A stretch of 64,000 nucleotides of DNA from positions 62,001 through 126,000 of the forward strand of contig NZ_VMNK01000007.1 of NCBI RefSeq assembly GCF_007625155.1. The letters run 5' to 3'. The notes under the pieces are model-generated. The model made no database searches and had not been told where the DNA came from. It worked only from the letters and a program-made list of their open reading frames with translations. The number at the start of each line of letters is the position of its first letter. Position 1 is the stretch's first letter. Origin of the DNA: Denitromonas halophila (GTDB taxonomy: Bacteria; Pseudomonadota; Gammaproteobacteria; Burkholderiales; Rhodocyclaceae). Below, piece after piece: positions 1 to 9,246 of this stretch. The position numbers and the translations under genes were made by a program.

Positions 1-73
1 CCACCCCCGCCAGCACGGTCACCTCGCCTTCGGGCTGGGCATAGCGTTTGACGACCCCACTGACACTCAGCAT
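1..73 (-). CDS. ABC transporter ATP-binding protein, N-terminal fragment
   Basis: Only the first 24 codons lie in the window; the gene runs off the left edge. The translation opens MLSVSGVVKRYAQPEGEVTV, the beta-strand start typical of LolD/MacB-type ABC ATPases (a short hydrophobic strand followed by V-K-x-Y). The ATG at 73-71 lies 7 bases after the stop of the upstream ChaN-like gene, so the two are probably co-transcribed. Walker motifs fall outside the window, so the family call rests on the N-terminus alone. Confidence 0.55.
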   Translation of the reverse strand, partial: MLSVSGVVKRYAQPEGEVTVLAGV

Positions 74-80
74 GTGCGCC

Positions 81-1247
81 TCACTGTGGCAGACGCAGCG
101 GCGCTTCGCCGCCCAGCATCACCATCACGGTCGATTCCTTCTCGCTGCCCAGCCAGTTGCGGTGGCGGTAGCGCACATCGATTTTGTCGCCCGGCTTTTT
201 ATCGAGCAAATGCACTTTGACAGCAGCAAATCCTGAAACCGGCTTTCCGTCGATGGCCAGCAAAATGTCATCCTTGGCAATGCCGGCCATGCCCAAGCCG
301 CTTTCTTCGGTCAGGGCGCCGACGCGCACACCGTCTTTGGCGTTCTCCAGATACGCGCCAAGCAAGCCCGCCGGCGGCAGCTCGCGCGGCGCCGACAGCA
401 CAAAGAAATCGGCAATACCGGGCTCGGCGGTGTGCTCGCCGGCGACCAGCACCGTGCTCACCCGCTTACCGGTGCGCCGCTCCAGACGCGCCGGGATGCC
501 GTCGCGATGCGCGATATGCCCACTGCCGGCGAAGATGACCATGCGCCGCCCCGGATTCGCCGCCAGATGCGCGGCGGCGGTGGCGGCCATGGTCTCATCC
601 CAGGTCAGCATCACGTCCAGAAAGTGTTCAAAGTTGGCCCCCTCCATCGGATGCATGTTGAAGGCCCGACGCACCCGTGCCTCGTAAGCGGTGTTGCCGC
701 GCGCGTAGTCGGCGGGCAGCGTGGCGCGGGCTTCGGGTGTGAGCGCGGCCAGACCGCCCTCACCAATCTTGCGCGTCAGCTCGACCGGCGCATTCAGCGC
801 CACGATGGGGATGCGGTTGGCGCGGGCGTATTCGATCACCGGCCGATACAAGCGATAATCAAAACGCCAGCGATCGAAATAGCCGGTGCGCTCCAGCATC
901 TCGGTTTCGGTGATTCGCCCGGCAAGATAGTCATCCAGGTGTGTCTGGAAAGGCGTCTGAAACCACTCAACGCCAATCGCAATGTTTGGCGTGCGCGCAT
1001 GCAGGAACCTCAGCGTCTCGAGCTGGACCAAGTGATGGTCGTAGCGCGTATGCGTCTCGCCCACGAAGACGGTGGCATCATCGGGTAGCGCCGCCAGGGT
1101 GTCCTGCAGGCTCAGCGCGGCGTTCAGATTCAGCACTGGCGGGTTGAACGGGGCGTCAGCATCCGCGGCCATCACACCGGGCACGACAAACACGGCAAGC
1201 GCGAATGCGGCGCGGCGAATCATCGGGAGAAAACCAGCTTTGATCAT
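81..1247 (-). CDS. ChaN-family haem-binding protein with C-terminal PDZ domain
   Basis: 388-residue exported protein. The chosen ATG (1247) has an AAGGA-like ribosome site and gives a signal peptide (positively charged MIRR, hydrophobic AAFALAVFVVPGVMA). Residues roughly 50-260 form a ChaN domain: VFVGETH, then IGVEWFQTPFQTHLDDYL, and a late FAGSGHIAHRDGIP segment containing His residues. ChaN proteins are iron-regulated haem-binding proteins of the cell envelope. The last ~90 residues match a PDZ fold (GVRVGALTEESGLGMAGIAKDDILLAIDG). ChaN-PDZ fusions are known, but the role is not established. The gene is divergent from the M1-like peptidase with almost no spacer, so one start may be further downstream (ATG at 1223 is an alternative). 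Confidence 0.8.
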   Translation of the reverse strand: MIKAGFLPMIRRAAFALAVFVVPGVMAADADAPFNPPVLNLNAALSLQDTLAALPDDATVFVGETHTRYDHHLVQLETLRFLHARTPNIAIGVEWFQTPFQTHLDDYLAGRITETEMLERTGYFDRWRFDYRLYRPVIEYARANRIPIVALNAPVELTRKIGEGGLAALTPEARATLPADYARGNTAYEARVRRAFNMHPMEGANFEHFLDVMLTWDETMAATAAAHLAANPGRRMVIFAGSGHIAHRDGIPARLERRTGKRVSTVLVAGEHTAEPGIADFFVLSAPRELPPAGLLGAYLENAKDGVRVGALTEESGLGMAGIAKDDILLAIDGKPVSGFAAVKVHLLDKKPGDKIDVRYRHRNWLGSEKESTVMVMLGGEAPLRLPQ

Positions 1248-1248
1248 C

Positions 1249-3375
1249 GTGCGTTTCCATCCTTGGCAGCGGCCGTGGCAGGCAGTACTCAGCGGCTGCA
1301 TGATTGTATTCGGTCTGTTCATAACACCCGCATGGGCCGACGGCGCCATCCATCACGCCTTGAGCGTCCACTTGTTGCCTGACGCCGGCCAGATCGAGGT
1401 CGTCGATGTGCTCACGCCTCCGGCGGGCAGCACCGCCCCGCTCGACTTCAGCTTGGCAGCCAGCTTCACGCCGCTTACCGAGGGCGCGAGCATCGAGCGG
1501 TTGGACGACGATTCGCGCGCACGGTTCCGCCACTATCGCCTGACACCGAAGACCGGCGGGCATGCGCTTACCTTACGCTATTCCGGACGCATCGACCCCG
1601 GCCCCGTCCACGCCGAACACGGCATGCCGCGCGCCGCCCTCGACACCGAAGGCGTGTTTCTCGATGGCGCCAGCGGCTGGTATCCGCGCTTTGGCAACCA
1701 GCCGATGCGCTTCTCGCTCGCGGTCGAGGCCCCCGCCGGCTGGTCGGTGATCAGCCAGGGGCGGCGCGACAATACGACGCGCTGGACCGCCACCGCGCCG
1801 CAGGACGACATCTACCTCCTCGCCGGCCCCTACCAGCGCCATGCGGTAGCGCACGGCGCGGTCGAGCTCGAGGTCTATCTGCGCAGCGACGACCCCGCGC
1901 TGGCCGACCGTTACCTCGGCGTGATGGGGCAATACCTCGACCTCTACAGCGCGCTGATCGGCGACTACCCCTACCCGAAGTTCGCGGTGGTCGAAAACCG
2001 CTGGCAAACCGGTTACGGCATGCCCTCCTTCACCCTGCTCGGCGCGCAAGTCATGCGCCTGCCCTTTATCCTGCATTCGTCGCTGCCGCACGAAATCCTG
2101 CACAACTGGTGGGGCAACGGCGTGTGGGTGGATGCACGCGGCGGCAACTGGTCGGAGGGGCTGACTGCCTATCTGGCCGACCACCTGATCCAGGAAGCCC
2201 GCGGCGCGGGCGCCGAATACCGCCGCAAACTGCTCGAGCGCTATGCCGCCTTCGCCGCCGACGGGCGCGACCTGCCGCTGCGCGACTTCGTCAGCCGCCA
2301 CAGCGACGCCAGCCAGGCCGTCGGCTACGGCAAAACGCTGATGCTCTTTCATATGCTGCGTCGGCAGATGGGCGACGCGGACTTTGTTGCCGCACTGCGC
2401 GCGCTGTGGCAGCAGCACCGCTTCACCGCCGCCAGCTTCGACACCGTCCGCCAACGCTTCGCCGACACCTCGCCGGCCGGTCGTGTGGCCGATCTGTGGC
2501 TCGACCGCGCCGGCGCCCCCGCGCTCAAGATCAAGCAGCTCGCCGTCAGCCCCGGCCCGGACGGCCACCACGTACTACAACTGACCGTACGCCAAACCCA
2601 GCGCGGGCGGGCCTATCCGCTACGCGTACCGGTCGCGGTGCAGGTGGCAGACTCGCCCACGGTGCATCGCTTCGATCTCATCTTCAATGGAAAGGAAGCC
2701 CGCCTGCGCCAAAGCTTTGAAAGTGCACCGGTGCGCGTCGATGTGGACCCCGATTACGACATCTTCCGCCTGCTCGACCCCGCCGAACGCCCCGCCTCGC
2801 TCGCCCGCGTGTTCGGCGCAAAAACGCAGTGGCTAGTCCTCCCCGCCAGCGCGCCGGCCGACGTACTCGCCGCCTGGCGCGCGCTCGCCCAGGGCTGGGC
2901 ACGCCGCTACGACAATGTCGAGGTGGTGATGGACGACGCGCTCGACGCCCTGCCCGGCACCGACGCCGTGTGGCTGCTCGGCTGGAACAACCGCTGGCGC
3001 GACCGCGCCGCCGCGCGCCTCAACGGTGGCAGTCAATCACTCGACACCAACACCGTGCGCATCGCCGGCCAGGCCTACCCGCGAAGCGCCCACACCGCGG
3101 TACTGCTCGACGCCGATATCACCCGCACCCCGCTGGCCTGGATCGGCGCCGACGACCCCGCCGACATCGCCGCGCTCGCCCGCAAACTGCCCCACTACGG
3201 CAGCGCCGGACGACTGATCTTTGCCCGCGGCAGCAGCGCCAACCAACGCAAGGACGCCCTCCCGGTCAATCGCTCGCCGCTGCGCCGGGTCATCGGCGAA
3301 CTCGACCCCGGCCCGCCGCCACCACGGGGGCACGCCCTCGCCGATCAAACGGGCGTCACGCTGCGTTTCGACTGA
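1249..3375 (+). CDS. Secreted M1-family metallopeptidase-like protein
   Basis: About 708 residues. The GTG at 1249 gives a complete signal peptide ending TPAWA; the ATG at 1300 is an alternative with a very short n-region. The gluzincin zinc site is visible as HEILH at residues 281-285, with a downstream Glu in WSEGLTAY (residue 303). The spacing is one residue shorter than the classical HEXXH-X18-E. The exopeptidase motif GAMEN is not present; the corresponding stretch reads GYGMPSFT, so aminopeptidase activity should not be assumed. The C-terminal third has no recognisable motif. Divergent from the ChaN-like gene; the start is uncertain because the two 5' ends nearly touch. Confidence 0.7.
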   Translation: MRFHPWQRPWQAVLSGCMIVFGLFITPAWADGAIHHALSVHLLPDAGQIEVVDVLTPPAGSTAPLDFSLAASFTPLTEGASIERLDDDSRARFRHYRLTPKTGGHALTLRYSGRIDPGPVHAEHGMPRAALDTEGVFLDGASGWYPRFGNQPMRFSLAVEAPAGWSVISQGRRDNTTRWTATAPQDDIYLLAGPYQRHAVAHGAVELEVYLRSDDPALADRYLGVMGQYLDLYSALIGDYPYPKFAVVENRWQTGYGMPSFTLLGAQVMRLPFILHSSLPHEILHNWWGNGVWVDARGGNWSEGLTAYLADHLIQEARGAGAEYRRKLLERYAAFAADGRDLPLRDFVSRHSDASQAVGYGKTLMLFHMLRRQMGDADFVAALRALWQQHRFTAASFDTVRQRFADTSPAGRVADLWLDRAGAPALKIKQLAVSPGPDGHHVLQLTVRQTQRGRAYPLRVPVAVQVADSPTVHRFDLIFNGKEARLRQSFESAPVRVDVDPDYDIFRLLDPAERPASLARVFGAKTQWLVLPASAPADVLAAWRALAQGWARRYDNVEVVMDDALDALPGTDAVWLLGWNNRWRDRAAARLNGGSQSLDTNTVRIAGQAYPRSAHTAVLLDADITRTPLAWIGADDPADIAALARKLPHYGSAGRLIFARGSSANQRKDALPVNRSPLRRVIGELDPGPPPPRGHALADQTGVTLRFD

Positions 3376-3520
3376 GCCAGGCAAGGCCAAACCAGACGCT
3401 TTTCGGCCCGGTGAGAAATGGCTGCGATCACCGCCGCATGCCGCTTTCAGCGTTTAGCTTGCTCAACGTGGCGTTATGCACGGTGGGGACGCACCCTGCC
3501 GTGCTATAAACCGTCAGCGC

Positions 3521-3542
3521 TTCCCTTAGGGAATATTTTTTT
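3521..3542 (+). terminator. Possible weak terminator after the M1-like peptidase gene
   Basis: A short TTCCC-TTA-GGGAA stem is followed by a run of seven T. The stem is only five pairs, so the call is tentative. It lies 145 bases after the peptidase stop and 30 bases before the PEP-CTERM start, so it could instead be part of the latter's leader. Confidence 0.35.
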
Positions 3543-3573
3543 GGCTCTCTCGCAGCACACATCACCGACGCCC

Positions 3574-4272
3574 ATGCCCACAAAACGACTGAAACTTGCC
3601 CTCACCCTCGTCGCCATCAGCGCCGCATCCAGCGCCAACGCGCTGGTCATCGGCAGCGGCACCACCGGGGCCAACTGCTTCCCCTTCGGCTGCACCTACT
3701 GGACCCCGACCTACCAGCAGGTTTACGACGCATCGGCGTTCAGCGCCCCCGTCTCGATCTCCACCCTGAGCTTCTATCGCAGCTTCGACACCTGGAGCGG
3801 CAACGCCCCCAATACCGGCACTTACACGTTCTCGCTGTCGACCACTACTGCCGCGGTCGACGGCTTGTCACCCATCGCCGCGAACAACCTCGGCAGCAAC
3901 GCCGTGAACGTTTTTACCGGCGCCCTGCCGACTGAGGTCGCGCCCAACAGCCGCATGGACATCTTCCTCAACAGCGCCTTCAACTATGATCCGCTGCTGG
4001 GCAATCTCCTGCTGAGCATCACCGCTACCGGCCTGAGCAGCAGCGGCAACACCTTGTCGTTTGACGTGGTTAACAACGCGTCCGACGCCACCAGCCGCCT
4101 GTATATGGCCGGCGGGCGCGACTCGGCCGGTCTGATCACCGGCTTCAACGAAGCGCTCTCCCAACCCATCGAACACGACCAGCTCGGCAGCCCGGTCCCC
4201 GAACCCACCTCGCTGGCACTGCTCGGCCTCAGCCTCGCCGGCCTCGTCGGGACGCGTCGCTTCCGCAAGTAG
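3574..4272 (+). CDS. PEP-CTERM sorting-domain protein
   Basis: 232-residue exported protein. It has an N-terminal signal peptide (MPTKRLKLALTLVAISAASSANA) and a low-complexity Ser/Thr/Asn-rich body. The C-terminal tripartite sorting signal is VPEPTSLALLGLSLAGLVG followed by TRRFRK. Such proteins are cleaved by an exosortase and are typical of biofilm or floc-forming Gram-negative bacteria with exopolysaccharide loci. No exosortase gene is in the window. The body has no recognised domain, so the function is unknown. The ATG at 3574 is preferred because it gives a proper signal peptide. Confidence 0.85.
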   Translation: MPTKRLKLALTLVAISAASSANALVIGSGTTGANCFPFGCTYWTPTYQQVYDASAFSAPVSISTLSFYRSFDTWSGNAPNTGTYTFSLSTTTAAVDGLSPIAANNLGSNAVNVFTGALPTEVAPNSRMDIFLNSAFNYDPLLGNLLLSITATGLSSSGNTLSFDVVNNASDATSRLYMAGGRDSAGLITGFNEALSQPIEHDQLGSPVPEPTSLALLGLSLAGLVGTRRFRK

Positions 4273-4295
4273 TCCGGCAATACGCAACACCCAAG

Positions 4296-4321
4296 AAAAA
4301 GCGGCCGGGTGGCCGCTTTTT
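4296..4321. terminator. Bidirectional intrinsic terminator
   Basis: Perfect inverted repeat AAAAAGCGGCC-GGGT-GGCCGCTTTTT between the convergent PEP-CTERM and DNA polymerase IV genes. The A-run and T-run flanks make it functional in both directions. Confidence 0.9.
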
Positions 4322-4336
4322 CCGTTTGGCCCGCCG

Positions 4337-5419
4337 CTAATCCCGCGCCGCCGCGTCCTCATCAAACAAGCCCGGCTGCGCGCCATGCGCTTCGTCCGCT
4401 TCCTCCACAAAGCGCACCCCCACCCCCAGCAAACGCACCGGCCGCGCCTGGCGCGCATGGGCCGTCGCCAACAGCGCCGGCCAATCGACCGCAGCAGGCG
4501 TGGTCGCCACGCACTCGGCAGTGGTCCGGGTGAAGTCATTGAAGCGAATCTTGACGAAGGCCTTGTGCACCGCCGGAGCCGGGTCGAGTCGATCAAAGCG
4601 CCGCTGAAAATCGTCCAGCAGCGGTGTCACCGCCGCCACGCAGGCCGCCAGATCGGGCAGATCGGTCACATAGGTCGTCTCGACCGACAGCGACTTGCGC
4701 GGCCGATCCGGCGACACCGAGCGCTCGTCAATGCCACGGCACAGCCGATGCAAGCTGCGACCGAATTTGCCGAAACGGGCAATCAGATCTGCCAGCGCCC
4801 ATTCACGCAAATCGCCGCAGGTCAGAATACCCAGTCGCTCCAGACGCGCCGCCGTCACCTGCCCCACGCCAAACAGCTTCTTGACCGGCAGATCAACCAC
4901 GAAGGCATCGACCTCCTCCGGCCGAATCACAAACTGCCCGTTCGGCTTGCGCCAGTCACTGGCCACCTTGGCCAGAAACTTGTTCGGCGCAATGCCCGCC
5001 GAGGCGGTGATGCCCACCTCGGCAAAAATCCGCGCGCGGATCTCCTCCGCCATCAGCGTGGCGCTGCCACGGCAACGGTCCACACCAGTGACGTCCAGAT
5101 AGGCCTCATCCAGCGACAGTGGCTCGACCTTGTCGGTGTAGTCACGGTAGATGGCCAGGATCTGGCGCGACGCGGCGCGGTAACGCTCGAAGTCGGGCGG
5201 CAGCACCACCAGGTCCGGACACATGCGCAGCGCCCGCCCGGTCGGCATCGCCGAGCGCACGCCAAACGCGCGCGCTTCGTAGTTACAGGTGGCGACCACG
5301 CCGCGTGTCTCGGCCCGACCGCCCACGGCCACCGGCCGCCCCACCAAGGCCGGGTCGTCGCGCATCTCGATCGCGGCGTAAAAGCAGTCGCAATCGCAGT
5401 GGATGATCTTTCGGGTCAT
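4337..5419 (-). CDS. dinB: DNA polymerase IV (Y-family translesion polymerase)
   Basis: 360 residues starting MTRKIIHCDCDCFYAAIEM, the expected size for Pol IV. Catalytic carboxylates are visible in the first strand (DCDCFYAAIE) and in SLDEAYLDVTG. The palm/finger segment YEARAFGVRSAMP and the helix-hairpin-helix region (LFGVGQVTAARLERLGI) follow in order. The C-terminal little-finger domain is present. It ends in GLFD, like a beta-clamp-binding peptide but with extra residues after it. Error-prone bypass of damaged template. The long upstream open frame was not used, because the conserved N-terminus begins at this ATG. Confidence 0.93.
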   Translation of the reverse strand: MTRKIIHCDCDCFYAAIEMRDDPALVGRPVAVGGRAETRGVVATCNYEARAFGVRSAMPTGRALRMCPDLVVLPPDFERYRAASRQILAIYRDYTDKVEPLSLDEAYLDVTGVDRCRGSATLMAEEIRARIFAEVGITASAGIAPNKFLAKVASDWRKPNGQFVIRPEEVDAFVVDLPVKKLFGVGQVTAARLERLGILTCGDLREWALADLIARFGKFGRSLHRLCRGIDERSVSPDRPRKSLSVETTYVTDLPDLAACVAAVTPLLDDFQRRFDRLDPAPAVHKAFVKIRFNDFTRTTAECVATTPAAVDWPALLATAHARQARPVRLLGVGVRFVEEADEAHGAQPGLFDEDAAARD

Positions 5420-5638
5420 GGAGGCGAAGTGTGCCGTGAAACCGCGCCGGCCGCACGGCACTGCACCCCTGATTTGCAAACGCACAAAGACACAAACCCC
5501 CGCCGTCAGCAACACCGCACATGGATCGCGTCACGTTCGTCGCGTCGCAACATGGGTCTTGCCCGACTGTTGATCTGCATCAGCACGGCCGTGCGCAAGC
5601 AATTCAATAATTCACCATTCCCTAATATTGTTCATGCC

Positions 5639-6505
5639 ATGCATATCGCCGTCTGTATCAAACAGGTTCCCGATAGCGCCCAAATTCGCGTGCATCCGGT
5701 CACCAACACGATCATGCGCCAGGGCGTTCCGGCCATCGTCAATCCCTTCGATCTATTCGCGCTGGAAGAAGCCCTGCGCACCAAGGACCAAAGTGGCGCA
5801 CACATCACCGTGCTCACCATGGGGCCGCCGCAGGCCGAAGACGCGCTGCGCAAATGCCTGTCCTACGGTGCAGACCGCGCCATCCTGATCACCGACAAGG
5901 TGTTCTCCGGCGCCGACACCCTGGCCACCTCTTACGTACTGGCTTCGGCCTTGCGCACGCTGGACGCCCAGCAGCCGCTGGACCTGATTTTCACCGGCAA
6001 GCAGACCATCGACGGCGACACCGCGCAGGTCGGGCCCGGCATCGCCATCCGCCTCGGCTACCAGTTGCTCACCTATGTCTCGGCGATCCGCGACCTGGAT
6101 GCCGACGCCCGGCAGATCTTTGTCGAGCGCCGCGCCGAAGGCGGTGTGCAAGTGCTGCAATCGACCTTGCCAGCGGTCATCACCATGCTCGAGGGCGCCA
6201 ACGAAATGCGCTTTGCCGACATGCCCGGCATGTTCCGCGCCGCCCGTCAGGAGGTCGAGCGCTGGGACCGCGAAGCGGCCGGCATCGAGGACATCAAGCA
6301 GGTCGGTCTCAAAGGCTCGCCCACCGCGGTGGCCCAGGTGTTCGGGCCCAAGCCGCGGGCGGTGAAGGCGGTGCGCATCGAGGGCGAGACGCCCGCGGCG
6401 CAGGCAGAGGCCTTTGTCGAGCGCCTGTTCGCCGACTTTCCGCAACTCGAAGACGCCTTGCTCGAGCACCTCGATCAGTTGGCCGATCTCGGAGCAAAAT
6501 CATGA
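5639..6505 (+). CDS. fixA: Electron-transfer flavoprotein beta subunit FixA
   Basis: 288 residues beginning MHIAVCIKQVPDSAQIRV, the typical ETF-beta start, with FTGKQTIDGDTAQVGPGIA for the AMP/FAD-binding loop. First gene of a tightly overlapping fixABCX unit; its stop overlaps the fixB start by 4 bases. In diazotrophs FixABCX bifurcates electrons from NADH to quinone and to ferredoxin/flavodoxin for nitrogenase. No nif gene or NifA-type site is seen in this window, so the physiological partner here is inferred. The ATG at 5639 is chosen over an out-of-frame ATG six bases upstream. Confidence 0.92.
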   Translation: MHIAVCIKQVPDSAQIRVHPVTNTIMRQGVPAIVNPFDLFALEEALRTKDQSGAHITVLTMGPPQAEDALRKCLSYGADRAILITDKVFSGADTLATSYVLASALRTLDAQQPLDLIFTGKQTIDGDTAQVGPGIAIRLGYQLLTYVSAIRDLDADARQIFVERRAEGGVQVLQSTLPAVITMLEGANEMRFADMPGMFRAARQEVERWDREAAGIEDIKQVGLKGSPTAVAQVFGPKPRAVKAVRIEGETPAAQAEAFVERLFADFPQLEDALLEHLDQLADLGAKS

Positions 6506-7632
6506 GCGACGCGCTCGATTCCGCCAAGCCCATCAAAAAACCCAAGCGGGTGCTGCCAGAGCATTTCAAGAGCTACACCGGCGTGTGGGTGTTCATCGAG
6601 CATGAGCGCGGCCATGCTCACCCCGTGTCGTGGGAGTTGCTGGGCAAGGGCCGTCAGCTGGCCGACAGCCTCGGCGTGACGCTGGCCGGCGTGATCCTCG
6701 GCGGCACCGACGACGGCGTGCGCGCCCTCACCGACGAGGCCATCGCCTACGGAGCCGACCGCTGCTACCTGATGCAGAGCGAGGTGCTGGCCGACTACCG
6801 CAACCAGCCCTACACCGCCGGCATGACCACGCTGGTCAACACCTACCAGCCCGAGGTGCTACTGCTCGGCGCCACCACCCAGGGCCGCGACCTGGCCGGC
6901 TCGGTGGCCACCACCCTGCTCACCGGGCTCACGGCCGACTGCACCGGGCTGGAGATCGACATGAGCGACCGCTCGCTGCTCTCCAGCCGCCCCACCTTCG
7001 GCGGCAGCCTGATGTGCACCATCGTCAACCTCGCCACCCGCCCGCAGATGGCCACCGTGCGCCCGCGCGTGATGCCCATGCCCGAGCGCGACGCCACACG
7101 CAGCGGCGAAGTCGTCACCCATGCGCTGGACCTGACCGAAGACTCGGTGGTGACCAAGCTCGTCGACTTCATCCCCGACGCGCGCGCCGACAAGCCGCAG
7201 CTGGCCTTTGCCGACTTCATCGTCTCGGGCGGGCGCGGCTTGGGCAAGCCGGAGAATTTCGACAAGGTGTTCGACCTTGCCAAGGTCCTCGGCGCCGAGG
7301 TCGGCGCCTCACGGCCGGCAGTGCATGCCGGCTGGGTCGATCCGGAGCGGCAGGTCGGGCAATCGGGCAAGACCGTGCGCCCCAAGTTTTACCTGGCCGC
7401 CGGCATCTCCGGCGCCGTGCAGCATCGCGTCGGCATGGAAGGCGCCGACGTGATCGCCGCCATCAACCTCGACGCCAAGGCGCCAATCTTCGACGTTGCC
7501 AACTATGCGCTGGTCGGTAACGCGCTTGAACTACTGCCGGCACTGCGCGACGCCTTCGAACGCCGGCTGGCGGCGGCGCGCGCGCGCCGAGCCGCCGCAC
7601 CGGCCACCGCCGACACCGGGGAGCACGCCTGA
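6502..7632 (+). CDS. fixB: Electron-transfer flavoprotein alpha subunit FixB
   Basis: 376 residues. The N-terminus (YTGVWVFIEHERG) and the C-terminal FAD-binding region match ETF-alpha/FixB: VSGGRGLGKPENFDKVFDLAKVLGAEVGASRPAVHAGW, then GKTVRPKFYLAAGISGAVQH and INLDAKAPIFDVANYALVG. Pairs with FixA to form the flavoprotein heterodimer carrying the bifurcating FAD. It overlaps fixA by 4 bases and fixC by 1 base (TGATG), which indicates translational coupling. Confidence 0.93.
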   Translation: MSDALDSAKPIKKPKRVLPEHFKSYTGVWVFIEHERGHAHPVSWELLGKGRQLADSLGVTLAGVILGGTDDGVRALTDEAIAYGADRCYLMQSEVLADYRNQPYTAGMTTLVNTYQPEVLLLGATTQGRDLAGSVATTLLTGLTADCTGLEIDMSDRSLLSSRPTFGGSLMCTIVNLATRPQMATVRPRVMPMPERDATRSGEVVTHALDLTEDSVVTKLVDFIPDARADKPQLAFADFIVSGGRGLGKPENFDKVFDLAKVLGAEVGASRPAVHAGWVDPERQVGQSGKTVRPKFYLAAGISGAVQHRVGMEGADVIAAINLDAKAPIFDVANYALVGNALELLPALRDAFERRLAAARARRAAAPATADTGEHA

Positions 7633-8933
7633 TGGAACAGTTCGACGTCATCGTCGTCGGCGCCGGCCCCGCCGGCAACGCCGCCGCCTACACCCTGGCC
7701 AAGGGCGGCCTCAATGTGCTGCAGCTCGAACGCGGCGAATCGCCCGGCACCAAGAACGTGCAGGGCGCCATCCTGTATGCCGACGCGCTCGAAAAGATCA
7801 TCCCCGACTTTCGCGACTCCGCGCCGCTGGAGCGCCATGTGGCCGAGCAGCGCATGTGGCTGATGGACGAAAACCAGTCCTGCACCGGCGTGAGCTACCG
7901 CGACGCGCGCTTCTCGCAGGAGCCCTTCAACCGCTACACCATCATCCGCGCCCGCTTCGACCGCTGGTTCTCCGAGCAGGTGAAGGCCGCCGGCGCGCTG
8001 GTGGTGTGCGAGACCACCGTCACCGGCCTGCTGCGCAACGACACCGGCAAGGTCATCGGCGTGCGCACCGAGCGCGAGCAGGGCGACATCCTCGCCGGCT
8101 GCGTGATCCTCGCCGACGGCGCCAACGCCCTGGTCGGCAGCCGCGCCGGCCTGCGCCCGGAGATCGACGGCAAGAACATGGCGCTGGCGGTCAAGGAAGT
8201 GCTGTTCCTGCCCAAGGAAACGCTCGAAGCGCGCTTCAACATCGGTGGCAAGCAAGGCGTGGTGATCGAGATTGCCGGCAACATCACCCACGGCATGGCC
8301 GGCACCGGCTTTCTCTATACCAACAAGGACTCCATCGCCATCGGCATCGGCTGCATGCTGACCGACCTCAAGCGCCAGCAGCTCACCCCCGGCCAGCTGC
8401 TCGAAGGGCTCAAGCAACACCCCGCCGTCGCCCCGCTGATCGACGGCGCCGAGATGAAAGAATATTCCGCCCACCTGATCCCCGAAGGCGGCTACAAGGC
8501 GCTGCCGCAGCTGGTCGGCGACGGCTGGATGATCGTCGGCGACTCGGCCGGCTTCGTGAATGCCGTGCACCGCGAAGGCTCCAACCTGGCCATGACCTCC
8601 GGCCGCTTCGCCGCCGAATGCCTCATCGACCTGCACCAGGCCGGCCAGAACGCCACCGCCGCCAACCTGAGCGGCTACAAGCAGCGCCTCGACGACAGCT
8701 TCGTGATGGCCGACCTGAAGAAATACCAACACGTGCCCGACCTGCTCAATGACCAACCGCAGTTCCTCGGCCTGTATCCGCGCCTGGTCGGCGACGCCGC
8801 GCGCCAGATGCTCGTCGTCGATGGCGAACCCAAGCGCGCCAAACAGCAACGCATCATGGCGCAGTTCCGCGACAAGCGCTCCCTGCTCGGCCTGCTGGGC
8901 GACGCCTACCGTTTCTGGAGAGCCTTCCGATGA
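7632..8933 (+). CDS. fixC: FixC, ETF-quinone-oxidoreductase-like flavoprotein
   Basis: 433 residues. The N-terminal Rossmann motif is VIVVGAGPAGNAAAYTLAKGG, with the FixC-type LERGESPGTKNVQGAILYADALEKI segment and a second dinucleotide element GWMIVGDSAGFVNAVHREGSNLAMTSG. FixC is related to ETF-ubiquinone oxidoreductase and passes electrons from FixAB to the membrane quinone pool, working with the small iron-sulfur protein FixX. Overlaps both neighbours by a few bases. Confidence 0.93.
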   Translation: MEQFDVIVVGAGPAGNAAAYTLAKGGLNVLQLERGESPGTKNVQGAILYADALEKIIPDFRDSAPLERHVAEQRMWLMDENQSCTGVSYRDARFSQEPFNRYTIIRARFDRWFSEQVKAAGALVVCETTVTGLLRNDTGKVIGVRTEREQGDILAGCVILADGANALVGSRAGLRPEIDGKNMALAVKEVLFLPKETLEARFNIGGKQGVVIEIAGNITHGMAGTGFLYTNKDSIAIGIGCMLTDLKRQQLTPGQLLEGLKQHPAVAPLIDGAEMKEYSAHLIPEGGYKALPQLVGDGWMIVGDSAGFVNAVHREGSNLAMTSGRFAAECLIDLHQAGQNATAANLSGYKQRLDDSFVMADLKKYQHVPDLLNDQPQFLGLYPRLVGDAARQMLVVDGEPKRAKQQRIMAQFRDKRSLLGLLGDAYRFWRAFR

Positions 8934-9241
8934 CATCCGCTGTTGAATTCACCCTGCCCGCGGTCAACGTCGAAGAAAAACTCTTCCAGAACCGCTACCG
9001 CATCGACGCCGGCCGCCCGCACATCAAGGTGCGCAACGCCGACACCTGCACCGCCTGCGAACTCAAGCCCTGCACCGTGTGCTGCCCCGCCGGCTGCTGG
9101 CGCGTCGACACCGACGGCGGCATCGAGTTAGTGGTCGACGGCTGCCTCGAATGCGGTACCTGCCGCCTAGTGTGCGACGAAGCCAATGTCGACTGGAACT
9201 ACCCGCGCGGCGGTTTCGGCATCCTCTTCAAGTTCGGGTGA
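8930..9241 (+). CDS. fixX: Ferredoxin-like protein FixX
   Basis: 103 residues with the two cysteine clusters of FixX: CTACELKPCTVCCPAGC (about residues 40-56) and CLECGTCRLVC (about 73-83). Iron-sulfur subunit that completes FixC as an ETF-quinone oxidoreductase. Last of the four coupled fix genes, ATGA overlap with fixC. Confidence 0.93.
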   Translation: MTSAVEFTLPAVNVEEKLFQNRYRIDAGRPHIKVRNADTCTACELKPCTVCCPAGCWRVDTDGGIELVVDGCLECGTCRLVCDEANVDWNYPRGGFGILFKFG

Positions 9242-9246
9242 GCGCC

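Noticed and set aside
5420-5638. Possible NifA/sigma-54 control of fixA
   Set aside because: No TGGCAC-N5-TTGC and no TGT-N10-ACA pair was found; a GCACGGCCGTGC palindrome at 5583-5594 is the only structure and is not a NifA site.
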